Assembly (NCBI RefSeq): GCF_003206715.1
Contig: NZ_PZJU01000054.1
Span: 1-49,138, forward strand
DNA from: Salinicola peritrichatus
GTDB lineage: Bacteria > Pseudomonadota > Gammaproteobacteria > Pseudomonadales > Halomonadaceae
DNA length: 49,138 bases
Reading direction: 5' to 3'
Both the position numbers and the translations under genes were made by a program. The notes beneath the pieces were generated by a model. That model made no database searches and was not told where the DNA came from. It saw only the letters and a list, made by a program, of their open reading frames with translations. Below, piece by piece: positions 17,611 through 26,382 of the stretch (positions are counted from its first letter, which is position 1; each line of letters opens with the position of its first letter).

Positions 17611-18558
17611 TCAGGCCGGGCTGCCCAGCACCAGCAACGGATTGAAGGTGCGCCGCGCCAGTTCGCGGTCGGCGATCATCATGTCCAGTGCCAGACTGGC
17701 GAGATCGTCGGCTAGTGGATCGGCGCCCTGCTCCCACTCGCGCTGTGCCACCTTGAGATAGCTCGAGCAGTGACCACAGGTTTCGGCCTGCACCGGCAGC
17801 ACCCGTTTGCCGGCCTCGTCTTCCAGCGTGATGTAGTCCAGCGTCTGGCTGTCGCCGCACTGCGGACAACGCGCACGTTCGGCGTACCATTCGGTGGCAC
17901 AGAGTCCGCAGTGCAGATAGCGCACCCGGGAGCGCGCCATGCCGATCTGGATCACGCTGGCAACCGGCGGCGCTCCGCAGCAGGGACAGAGCGCACGCAC
18001 GGCTTCCTTCGGCCGCCCTGGAGCGTGAGTCAGGGTGCGCGCCTGTCGTGTCCAGGCCACCTGCAGTGCAGCACCGACCAGCGGCGCCATCGCGGTTGCC
18101 TCGGCCGTCAGTGCCTCGCCGCTCAGCAGGGCGGCAGCGATCTTCGCCCGCTCTTCGTATGCCGCCGCCTTAAGTGACTCGAACCATTCCCGCTGCGTGT
18201 CCGGCACGTCGTCGTCGAGATCGGCGACCAGGACATCGAGATCCTGTGGCCACGACATGTCGCGCCACAGCCCGTCGACCGAGAGCGGCGGGATATCGTG
18301 GGCGATCGCTAGATCCGCGGTATCGGTCAGGCTCGGCCGCGCCTGCTGCAGCACGCGATGCTGAGCCTCGACCACCCGCGCCATGAAGTGGAGGTAGCCC
18401 CCCAGCGCCGGCACCCGCTCGGCGAGCCGATACAGTCGCTGCGCACGTTCGGCGAACAGCTTGCGCCCCGGCAACACCACCATCGGCGGCGCTCCGGGCG
18501 ATTGCGGCGCCTGGCCGAAGGCGTGCCCGGCGGAAGTAGTGGTGTCACGGCTGCTCAC
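17611..18558 (-). CDS. fdhE: Formate dehydrogenase accessory protein FdhE
   Basis: A 315-residue rubredoxin-like protein needed for assembly of respiratory formate dehydrogenases. Four CxxC motifs are present in the C-terminal half (CPCC, CGLC, CPQC, CGHC), the iron-binding sites of FdhE. The start is a GTG at 18558 with AGGAGG nine bases upstream, overlapping the end of fdoI by 14 bp. Co-transcription with fdoGHI is therefore very likely. Confidence 0.93.
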   Translation of the reverse strand: MSSRDTTTSAGHAFGQAPQSPGAPPMVVLPGRKLFAERAQRLYRLAERVPALGGYLHFMARVVEAQHRVLQQARPSLTDTADLAIAHDIPPLSVDGLWRDMSWPQDLDVLVADLDDDVPDTQREWFESLKAAAYEERAKIAAALLSGEALTAEATAMAPLVGAALQVAWTRQARTLTHAPGRPKEAVRALCPCCGAPPVASVIQIGMARSRVRYLHCGLCATEWYAERARCPQCGDSQTLDYITLEDEAGKRVLPVQAETCGHCSSYLKVAQREWEQGADPLADDLASLALDMMIADRELARRTFNPLLVLGSPA

Positions 18559-19189
18559 GACGCTGCGCCTCCTCTTGTTCGCGTGCCCAGAGACTATGAT
18601 GGTGTCGCGCCCAGGCCCGCGTCACCCAGCCGCGCGTCATCGAGCGAATCGAGCCCTTGACCCAGATCGCGGCATAGACGTGGACAATGATGGTGACGAT
18701 GGCAACGAACGCCGCCACCGCATGAAGCAAGCTGGCGAAGCGGATCAACGGAATCGGAAAGTAGCCGGCGAACCACGGCCGCCACATGATCACGCCGCTG
18801 ATCAACAGCAGGGCGATCGAGGCGATCAACGCCCAGTAGACCAGTTTCTGCCCGGGATTGTACTTGCCGATCTTGGGCAGTTTCTCGTCGCGATTGTTGA
18901 GTACGTCATCGATCTGGCGCATCCACTGCACGTCATTGCGATCGAACAGGTTACGGCGCACATGACGCGCCGCCATGGCATAGAACAGAAGCACCAGCAC
19001 CACGCCGAGAAACGGGTGCAGGATACGCGCCCATACCGGCCCACCGAGCGTATGGCTGAAAAAGAAGAACGCCGGGTGGAAGAATGCCAGTCCGGAAAGG
19101 GCCAGCAACACGAACATCAACGCCATGCTCCAGTGATTGGCGCGATCCAGCGGCGAGTAGCGGATCAATCGGTTGCGTGACACCTTCAT
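18545..19189 (-). CDS. fdoI: Formate dehydrogenase-O/N gamma subunit, cytochrome b556
   Basis: A 214-residue four-helix membrane subunit that takes electrons from the beta subunit to quinone through two b hemes. Heme-ligand histidines are visible in [25 protein letters not shown] and [10 protein letters not shown]. The N-terminal [12 protein letters not shown] matches the FdnI/FdoI family. The ATG overlaps the fdoH stop. Confidence 0.93.
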   Translation of the reverse strand: MKVSRNRLIRYSPLDRANHWSMALMFVLLALSGLAFFHPAFFFFSHTLGGPVWARILHPFLGVVLVLLFYAMAARHVRRNLFDRNDVQWMRQIDDVLNNRDEKLPKIGKYNPGQKLVYWALIASIALLLISGVIMWRPWFAGYFPIPLIRFASLLHAVAAFVAIVTIIVHVYAAIWVKGSIRSMTRGWVTRAWARHHHSLWAREQEEAQRREQP

Positions 19190-20163
19190 CGCTCATCTCC
19201 TCGCGGACGCTCGCCCGCGCTATCGCCTGCGTCGTGCCCACGCTCGTTGCGCTGCGTGGCGTCGTAGCCGAGCGCATGCGGTGGTGTTTCCTCATGCGCG
19301 TCCGGTTGTTCCTCGGGTTCCTCCTTCGGCCCCTTGGTCATGTAGTGAATTACGCCGGCAAACGCCGTGATACCGATGATTGCCGACATGATCGGCTTGG
19401 TCGCGCCTTTCCATGCATCGACCAGCGGCGATATGCGCGGATCCTTGGGCAGCCCGCTGTAGCGGTTGGGATCGTCGGCATGGTGCAGCACGTACATCAC
19501 GTGTGTGCCGCCGACCCCCGCCGGATCGTAGATGCCCGCATCGCGAAAACCGAGTTCCTTGAGATCGCCGACCCGCTTCTCCGCTCGCGCCAGCATGTCC
19601 GCCTTGGTGCCGAATTCGATGCAGTTGGTCGGGCAGGTCTTGACGCAGGCGGGTTCGAGCCCGGCATTGACCCGATCGGAACAGAGCGTGCACTTGTAGG
19701 ATTTCTGGTCCTTGGGCGAAATCCGCGGAATGTCGAACGGGCAGCCGGTGATGCAATAGCCGCAGCCGATGCAGTGGTTGGAGTCGAAATCGACGATGCC
19801 GTTGGCGTACTGCACGATCGCTCCCGGCGCCGGGCACGCCTCCAGACAGCCGGGTTCGGCACAGTGCATGCAGCCGTCCTTGCGAATCAGCCACTCCAGC
19901 CCGCCGTTGGTGTCTTCATACTCGCTGAAGCGCATCACGGTCCACGATTCGGGGGTCAGATCGGTAGGATTGTCATAGGTGCCGTGGCACTCACCGACCT
20001 CGTCGCGCAGATCGTTCCACTCCATGCACGCCACCTGGCATGCCTTGCAGCCGATGCACTTGGAGACATCGATCAGCTTGGCCACTTCATCGACGTGGCT
20101 GCGCACCTGCGGCGGCGCCGTCGTGGTCGCGGAGCGGGCGATGATGTTCTGGGAATTGTCCAT
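19186..20163 (-). CDS. fdoH: Formate dehydrogenase-O/N beta subunit, 4x[4Fe-4S]
   Basis: A 325-residue ferredoxin-like subunit. Four cysteine clusters are seen: [37 protein letters not shown] and CTLCSDRV with CVKTCP. A single C-terminal helix ([17 protein letters not shown]) anchors it to the membrane. It passes electrons from FdoG to FdoI. It starts 12 bp after fdoG, with a GGAGAG site. Confidence 0.95.
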   Translation of the reverse strand: MDNSQNIIARSATTTAPPQVRSHVDEVAKLIDVSKCIGCKACQVACMEWNDLRDEVGECHGTYDNPTDLTPESWTVMRFSEYEDTNGGLEWLIRKDGCMHCAEPGCLEACPAPGAIVQYANGIVDFDSNHCIGCGYCITGCPFDIPRISPKDQKSYKCTLCSDRVNAGLEPACVKTCPTNCIEFGTKADMLARAEKRVGDLKELGFRDAGIYDPAGVGGTHVMYVLHHADDPNRYSGLPKDPRISPLVDAWKGATKPIMSAIIGITAFAGVIHYMTKGPKEEPEEQPDAHEETPPHALGYDATQRNERGHDAGDSAGERPRGDER

Positions 20164-20175
20164 ATTCGAACTCTC

Positions 20176-23100
20176 CTACGCCTTCTCGACGCGCACGGTG
20201 AACGACTTGTACTCCGGTGTCTGGGTGTTGGCGTCGCCGACGAAGGGCGTCAGCGCATTGATTAGATATCCCTTCCTGGCCGCGCCGGTAAAACCCCAGT
20301 GCAACGGAATCCCTACGTGGTGAACCTGGCGATCACCGATCCGCATCGGTCGCATGCGCTTGGTCACCACCGCCACTGCACGGATCGAACCGCGATTGGA
20401 CGACACCTTGACCCAGTCCCCGGCGGCCACGCCGATCTCCTCGGCCAGTGCCTCACCAATTTCGACAAACTGCTGTGGCTGCACGATGGCGTTGAGTTCG
20501 GCGTGCTTGGTCCAGAAGTGAAAATGCTCGGTCAGCCGATAGGTCGTCGCCGCGTGAGGAAAATCCTCTGGCTTGCCCAACGCCTCGCGATCGGCATCGA
20601 AGATGCGCGCAGCCGGGTTGTTGCGCGCCTGCTCCTTGCCCGGATGCAGCAAGTTCTGTGGCACCGGTGACTCGAACGGCTCGTAGTGCTCAGGGAACGG
20701 ACCGTCGACCATGCTTTGCCCGGCGAATAGATGGCCGACGCCCTCCGGCTGCATGATGAACGGCATCTGCCCCTGAGATGGCGGCGAGTTGGTCGGGAAG
20801 TCGGGCACGTCGGCGCCGACCCAGGCACCTTGCTCGCCGTCCCACCAGATGAACGCCTTGTTCGTCCCCCAGGGTCGCCCCTGCAGGTCGGCGCTGGCTC
20901 GGTTGTAGAGGATGCGCCGATTCATTGGCCATGCCCAAGCCCAGCCGAGCGTATTACCGGTGCCGTAGGGGTCGGCGTTGTCGCGGCGCGCCATCATGTT
21001 GCCGTCTTCGGTCCAGCAGCCGGTGAAGATCCAGCAACCCGCCGCCGTCTTGCCGTCGGCGGTAAGCTCGGCGAAACCGGCGAGTTGCTCGCCGGCACGA
21101 CGGGTCACGTTGCCGTCGGCATCGACGAGATCCTCGAGTGCCCGGCCATTGTACTCACGCGCCAATTCCTGAGGCGACGGCTCGGCGGGAATCTTGTAGT
21201 CCCAGGTCAGGTTAAGAATCGGCGCCGGAAAGACACCACCCTCCTGTTGATAGAGCTGCTTCAACTTGAGAAACAGTTCCCCCATGATGGCCGTATCAGG
21301 GCGGGAATCTCCCGGCGGCGGCGCCGCAGCCCAGTGCCACTGCAGCCAGCGCGCACTATTGACGATGGAGCCCTCGTCCTCGGCAAAGCAGCAGGTTGGC
21401 AGACGGAACACTTCGGTGTCGATCTGACTCGGGTCGACATCGTTGTATTCGCCGTAGTTCTTCCAGAACTCGCTGGTCTCGGTATTGAGCGGATCCATCA
21501 CCACGAGATACTTGAGCGATGACAGCGCTCGAGTCACCTTGGCCCGGTCGGGGAACGAGGCCAGCGGATTGAATCCCTGGCAGAAGTAGCCGGTCAGTTC
21601 GCCACGTGACATGCGATCGAAGGTATCGAGCACGTCATAGAGCGGTCGCTCCAGCTTGGGCAGCCAGTCGAAGCACCAGTCGTTCTGCTGCGTGGCCGCG
21701 TTACCAAACCAGGATTTCATCAGGCTGACGTGGAAATTCTCGTAGTTCTTCCAGTAGGAAACCTGCCCCTCGATGGTCGGCTGCTTGACACGCTTGTCGA
21801 TGTAGGCGCGATACTCCTGCTCCGTGGCATTGGCCAGGGTCATGTAACCTGGCAGCAACTGGGACAGTAGCCCGAGATCGGTCAGCCCCTGGATATTGGA
21901 GTGACCGCGCAGTGCATTGACGCCACCGCCGGGCATGCCCATGTTGCCGAGCAGCAACTGCACCATGGCTGCAGTACGAATGATCTGCGAGCCGATCGAA
22001 TGCTGGGTCCAGCCGAGCGCGTAGAGGATCGTCATGGTGCGATCCGGCACTGCCGTGGCAGCGATCTTTTTCCAGATACGCTGGATGTTGTCCACCTGAA
22101 TCCCGGTGATGCTCGACACCATGTCCGGCGTGTAGCGCGAATAGTGTGCGCGCAGCAGCTGATAGACGCAGCGCGGATCCTGCAAGGATTCGTCACGACG
22201 CACGAAGCCATCGTCGCCCATCGCGTACATCCAAGACCGCTTGTCGTAGCTGCGGGTAGAGGCGTCGTAACCAGAGAACAGACCGTCCTCGAAACCGTAA
22301 TCATCGCGCACGATCAAGGCGGCGTCGGTGTAGTTGAGCACGTACTCGCGCTGAATCTGGTCGGTCTCGATCAGATAGCTGATCAGCCCGCCCAGGAACG
22401 CGATATCGGTGCCGGTGCGAATGAACGCCTTGTCCTGAGCGACAGCGCCGGTCCGCGTGAAACGCGGATCGATCGTGATCAACTCGGCCTTGTTGTGTTC
22501 AATGGCTTCGGTCACCCAGCGGAAGCCCACGGGATGCGCCTCGGCGGAGTTGCCGCCCATCGAAAGAATCAGATTGGCATTGCGGATGTCGACCCAGTGA
22601 TTGGTCATGGCACCGCGACCGAATGTTGGGGCAAGACCTGCCACCGTCGGTCCGTGTCAGACGCGTGCCTGGTTGTCGAATGCCACCATGCCGAGGCTTC
22701 TCACCACCTTGTGCGTGATATAGCCCGCTTCGTTGGATGAGCCGGACGCCGCCAGAAAGCCCGTGGTCGTCCAGTGGTTGACCGTCTGCCCTTGGGCATT
22801 GCGCTGGACGAAGTTGGCGTCGCGATCCTCTTTCATGTGACGCGCGATACGATTCAACGCCTCATCCCAACTGATGCGCTGCCATTCGTCACTGCCCGCT
22901 TCACGTACCTGGGGATACTCGAGGCGCCCCTTGCTGTGAACGAAATCCAGAAGCCCGGCTCCCTTTGGACAGAGCGAACCTCGAGAAACCGGATGATCCG
23001 GATCGCCCTCGATATGGAAGACGTTCTGTTCGACGTTCTTTGCCCCATCACCCTTGCTGTAGATCAGGATGCCGCAGCCCACCGAACAATAGGTGCAAGT

Positions 23101-23250
23101 GTTGCGAGTCTCTTTGGCGTGGGTCAGCTTGAATTGGCGAATCGAAGCCTCGGCGGGTTCGGGCGCGAAGCCCATCATCGCCAGACTCGAACTCGCCAAT
23201 CCCGCCCCGCCCAGTTTGAAAAACTGGCGCCGCGTGACATTGATGGCCAT
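20176..23250 (-). CDS. fdoG: Formate dehydrogenase-O/N alpha subunit (selenoprotein, Mo/W-bisMGD)
   Basis: A continuous 1024-residue gene if the TGA at 22659-22657 is read as selenocysteine (residue 198, in RV-Sec-HGPTVAG, exactly the FdnG/FdoG context). A Tat signal (TRRQFFKLGGAG) opens the protein. The N-terminal [4Fe-4S] site is CTYCSVGC with RGSLCPKG. The molybdopterin domains follow, with TFGRGAMTNHW and a C-terminal dinucleotide-binding domain. It oxidises formate to CO2 on the periplasmic side and feeds FdoH and FdoI. Taken as two ORFs it would look like a frame-broken gene, which it is not. Confidence 0.96.
22617..22659 (-). promoter_or_regulatory. Bacterial SECIS with Sec-encoding TGA in fdoG
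   Basis: Directly after the TGA (22659-22657) the message folds into a hairpin. Its tip, GGCA-GGTCT-TGCC (22642-22630), keeps the GGUCU apical loop that E. coli SelB recognises in fdhF and fdnG/fdoG. The distance from TGA to loop, about 20 nt, is as in E. coli. Confidence 0.92.
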
Positions 23251-23298
23251 ATGTCGTCCTCATCGGTCTTGATTGGCACCTCTGTTCCCACTGGGTGC

Positions 23299-23317
23299 TT
23301 GCTATTCCTTATAGCAA
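23299..23317. promoter_or_regulatory. Inverted repeat upstream of fdoG, possible operator
   Basis: A perfect dyad TTGCTAT-TCCTT-ATAGCAA lies 49 bp before the fdoG ATG. The form (T-N11-A within the dyad) would suit a LysR-type regulator. It also overlaps a TATAAG that could serve as a -10. No regulator is adjacent, so the protein is unknown. Confidence 0.45.
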
Positions 23318-23363
23318 ACGCAAGCCGATACTGTCATCGTTACCGACTAGACAAATCATCACA

Positions 23364-23379
23364 TACGACCAAAGTCGTA
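23364..23379. promoter_or_regulatory. GAC-YAAA-GTC dyad upstream of fdoG
   Basis: A perfect palindrome TACGAC-CAAA-GTCGTA centred about 121 bp before fdoG. Related dyads with the same ACYAAAGTC core occur upstream of four other operons in this window (27786, 35098, 42488, 48251/48320). Confidence 0.5.
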
Positions 23380-23384
23380 GCACT

Positions 23385-23425
23385 AAAAACGCAAGAAGCC
23401 CATTCGCCGATCTCGGCGAATGGGC
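23385..23425 (-). terminator. Rho-independent terminator of the TRAP permease gene
   Basis: A perfect 12-bp stem (23398-23409 with 23414-23425, loop ATCT) is followed on the minus strand by a T-rich run ending in TTTTT (23389-23385). It lies 30 bp after the permease stop and insulates fdoG. Confidence 0.85.
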
Positions 23426-23455
23426 ATCGACTATGCAGCCAGATACCGACCGGTA

Positions 23456-25645
23456 TCACGTCACCTTGGCGGGCGTCGCCTCCGACTTCGTCTTGGCCAG
23501 CAGGAACAGCACCACGGTAATGACCGCGCCGACGATGTCGCTGACCAAGCCCGGGAAGATCAGCGCCAGCGCCCCGACGGCCGCCAGCAGGCGCCAGAAC
23601 GGATTGAGCGGTCGGCGCAGATAGCCTTCCACCGCTACCGCCAGCAGCAGCACACCGATCACACCGGTGACGATCACCCACAGCGTGCCCCACAGCGTCG
23701 CGTCGATCATCAGCATGCTGTGGGCGAACACGAACATGTAGGGCACCACGAAGCCGGCGATGGCAAGTTTCATCGCCTGGAAGCCGGTCGCATTGGGCGA
23801 GCCGCCGCTGATGCCCGCACCGGCATAGGCGGCCAGCGCCACCGGCGGCGTCAGGTTGGCGAACAGACCGAAGTAGAACACGAACATGTGGGCGACGAAG
23901 ATCGCGGTGTCGTTGCTGCCCGCCAGTTCGCGGAACATCGGCAGGTTGAGCAGAATCGGCGCCGCCATGGTGCTGGTGATGATGTAGGTCGGAATGCTCG
24001 GCAACCCCATTCCCAGCACGATCGACGCGATCATGGTCAATACCAGCGTGACCAGCAGTTGGATCATCGGGATCGGGACCTGCTGACCCAGCGTCACCAC
24101 GGCGTCTGCCGCCTCCAGCGCGATACCGGTGAGCGTGGCGATGCCGACGATGATGCCCACCGCACCGCACGCCACCGCCACCGGAATGGCGTTGCGCACA
24201 CCGTCGTGCATGGCGTCGCGACAGTCGGCGATATCCATCTTCTCGGCCACCATGCCGAGCCTGGCGCGGATCGCATTGATCACCACCGGTATGGCAATGA
24301 TCAAGAACAGCATCCAGCGGCTGGCCGGGAAATTGGGCAGCGCATTACCGTGGAACAGCGCCCGCAGTTGTGGCTCGAAGATCAGCAGTACGAGGATCAC
24401 GCTGAGCCCGACGGTGACCCGGCGGGTACCGCAGATCAGCACGGTAGCGGCGATCGACCAGAAGGCAGCGAAAAACGGGGCGCGGCCATCGAACAGCAGC
24501 CACAGCAGCACCGCCATCGGCACCAGCAAATGGCCGCGCTTGAGCATGACTTCCTTGAATGGCGTCAGTTGCGAGCGTGGGATGCCTTCCAGGCCATTGC
24601 GCATGGCACGCAGATGCACCTGAAACAGCACCCCGAGATAGTAGAGCAGGGCCGGAATGATGCCGGCCAGGATCACCTGGGTGTAGGGTACCGACAGCAC
24701 CTCGGCCATGATGAACGCCGCCGCACCCATGATCGGCGGCAGAATCTGCCCACCGACACTGGCCGAGGCTTCGACCGCGCCAGCGAAGTTGGCCTTGTAA
24801 CCGGTCTTTTTCATCAGCGGGATGGTAAAGGCGCCGGTGGTCACCACGTTGGCGATGGCCGAGCCGTTGATCGAGCCCAGGAAACCGCTGGCGATGACCG
24901 CCACCTTGGCCGGACCGCCCCGAGTGTGGCCGGCGATCGACAGCGCCAGATCGTTGAACAGCTGGCCGAGGCCGGACTTGCCGAGAAAGGCACCGAACAG
25001 GATGAACAGAATGATGTAGCTGGCCGAGACACCGATCGCCGTGCCCAGCAGTCCTTCGGTGATGAATACCAGGTGCGAGACGATCTGGCGGCAGGTGGCG
25101 AGGATGATGGTCTCGTTCAGCTGCGGATAGAACGACAGCTTGGCGTAGAAACCGTAGATCAAGAACAGCGCCGCGAGGATCGTCAGCCCCCAGCCGGTGA
25201 CACGTCGCGTCGCGTCCAGCACGAGCAGGATGGCAATGAAGCCGACGATCATGTCGGTCTGGTTGATCCGTCCGGCGGAGGCGATCACCCGGTCCGAGAC
25301 CACCAGCATGTAGACACCGATGCCGAATGCCACCAAGGCAACCAGCGCATCGCCCCATGGCACCCGGTCCCGCGCGCCCTTGCGGGTCAGCGGATAGAGA
25401 ATGAAGGCCAATCCCAGCAGGGTGTAGAGGTGGATGCTGCGCTGGGCGACATCCACCAGCGGTCCGGAGAAAGAAGTGTAAAGATGAAACAACGCCAGCA
25501 GCACGCTGACGAGGGTGACGAACTTGACCACCGCGGCGGGCAGTGAATCCCGCACCAGACTTTCGCGGTCGAATTTTTCCAGCGCTTCCTTGACCGACGG
25601 ATCCTCGGGAGCATCGGCGGAAAGTGTCACTTTTGGTTCGGACAT
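23456..25645 (-). CDS. TRAP transporter fused permease (4TM/12TM), TAXI type
   Basis: A 729-residue multi-spanning protein. An N-terminal DctQ-like part is fused to a DctM-like large subunit; SGFLGSINGSAIANVVTTG with FTIPLMKKTGY, and GMGLPSIPTYI, are conserved DctM signatures of the fused family. It works with a TAXI solute-binding protein to import an organic acid or similar solute using Na+. The binding-protein and DUF1850 genes lie upstream on the same strand, but a 163-bp repeat has been placed between them and this gene. Confidence 0.92.
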   Translation of the reverse strand: MSEPKVTLSADAPEDPSVKEALEKFDRESLVRDSLPAAVVKFVTLVSVLLALFHLYTSFSGPLVDVAQRSIHLYTLLGLAFILYPLTRKGARDRVPWGDALVALVAFGIGVYMLVVSDRVIASAGRINQTDMIVGFIAILLVLDATRRVTGWGLTILAALFLIYGFYAKLSFYPQLNETIILATCRQIVSHLVFITEGLLGTAIGVSASYIILFILFGAFLGKSGLGQLFNDLALSIAGHTRGGPAKVAVIASGFLGSINGSAIANVVTTGAFTIPLMKKTGYKANFAGAVEASASVGGQILPPIMGAAAFIMAEVLSVPYTQVILAGIIPALLYYLGVLFQVHLRAMRNGLEGIPRSQLTPFKEVMLKRGHLLVPMAVLLWLLFDGRAPFFAAFWSIAATVLICGTRRVTVGLSVILVLLIFEPQLRALFHGNALPNFPASRWMLFLIIAIPVVINAIRARLGMVAEKMDIADCRDAMHDGVRNAIPVAVACGAVGIIVGIATLTGIALEAADAVVTLGQQVPIPMIQLLVTLVLTMIASIVLGMGLPSIPTYIITSTMAAPILLNLPMFRELAGSNDTAIFVAHMFVFYFGLFANLTPPVALAAYAGAGISGGSPNATGFQAMKLAIAGFVVPYMFVFAHSMLMIDATLWGTLWVIVTGVIGVLLLAVAVEGYLRRPLNPFWRLLAAVGALALIFPGLVSDIVGAVITVVLFLLAKTKSEATPAKVT

Positions 25646-25674
25646 ACTAGTTTCCTACATTCAGCGAAACGCCA

Positions 25675-25837
25675 AGAACCCGTTTACGATATGCTGCGCG
25701 TCGGCCAAACGTCGTTAAAAACGCTTTCGGAACACTCATTTAACCCTATGTAAACTCGTACGCGAGCCCGGTCCTTTCCTTTCCTTAAGCGTTTTCGCCT
25801 AGTTTGGTTCTAGCTCGCGAGATCGTAAACAGATTCT
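25675..25837 (-). repeat. Dispersed repeat with terminal inverted repeats (copy 2)
   Basis: An inverted copy of 11139-11296, about 90 percent identical by eye, with a few extra bases in a purine-rich central tract. The ends again read AGAATCTGTTTACGATC and AGAACCCGTTTACGATA. It fills nearly all of the gap between the TRAP permease and the DUF1850 gene. The end facing the DUF1850 gene supplies the AG of that gene's TAG stop. Confidence 0.85.
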
Positions 25838-26333
25838 AAGACAACCAAGGTCTGATCAGTGCCGGCAACGCTCGCCACAGCGGCGCCTTTTCCACGGCAA
25901 ATTCCAGTATCGGTGGTGGATCACCGTGGGAGAGCACAGTGACATGGCCGGCGAAGATCATGCGGTAGTGCTCTTCCACTGCCGCCTGTACCGCGAGCGG
26001 ATCGACGATACGATCGATACCGGTCATCACCACCCAGCCGTTGTCGAGATGGGTCTCCTTGCCGGCATGGGAAGGCACGCCCGCCCCGAAGGTCTTGAAG
26101 CGGGTGCCGGTGATCTCGATCGCGCCGGTGTCGGTGACCTTGAACCACTCTTCCCAGTCTTCCTTCTCGACTGAATGCATCCAGCGCAGGGTGAACGTCG
26201 TTCCCTCCCAGCCCGGAAACGCGAACCGCCACTGCTCCCCGTCGCGCACCACCAGCCAGGGTAGCGGATACGCAACGGTGGCGATCCCAAGGATCGCCAC
26301 CGTTGCCGCTATCAACCAGGTTTTACGTGTCAT
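25836..26333 (-). CDS. DUF1850 domain-containing protein
   Basis: A 165-residue protein with one N-terminal hydrophobic helix (about 6-25), probably a signal anchor, and the family motif FTLRWMHSVEKEDWEEWF followed by TRFKTFGAGVPS. DUF1850 genes are typically found between a TAXI binding protein and a fused TRAP permease; their role is unknown. That order is kept here apart from the intervening repeat, whose terminal AG completes this gene's stop codon. Confidence 0.85.
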   Translation of the reverse strand: MTRKTWLIAATVAILGIATVAYPLPWLVVRDGEQWRFAFPGWEGTTFTLRWMHSVEKEDWEEWFKVTDTGAIEITGTRFKTFGAGVPSHAGKETHLDNGWVVMTGIDRIVDPLAVQAAVEEHYRMIFAGHVTVLSHGDPPPILEFAVEKAPLWRALPALIRPWLS

Positions 26334-26382
26334 GACGGACTAGGCCTAGACACGCCGCCCATCCACTCGAAACCGAGGGAGT

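Noticed and set aside
20176-23250. Formate dehydrogenase alpha subunit looks like two genes split by a stop codon
   Set aside because: The break is a TGA in the exact RV-Sec-HGPTVA context, followed by a SECIS, with selA, selB and selC adjacent. It is a selenoprotein and not a pseudogene.
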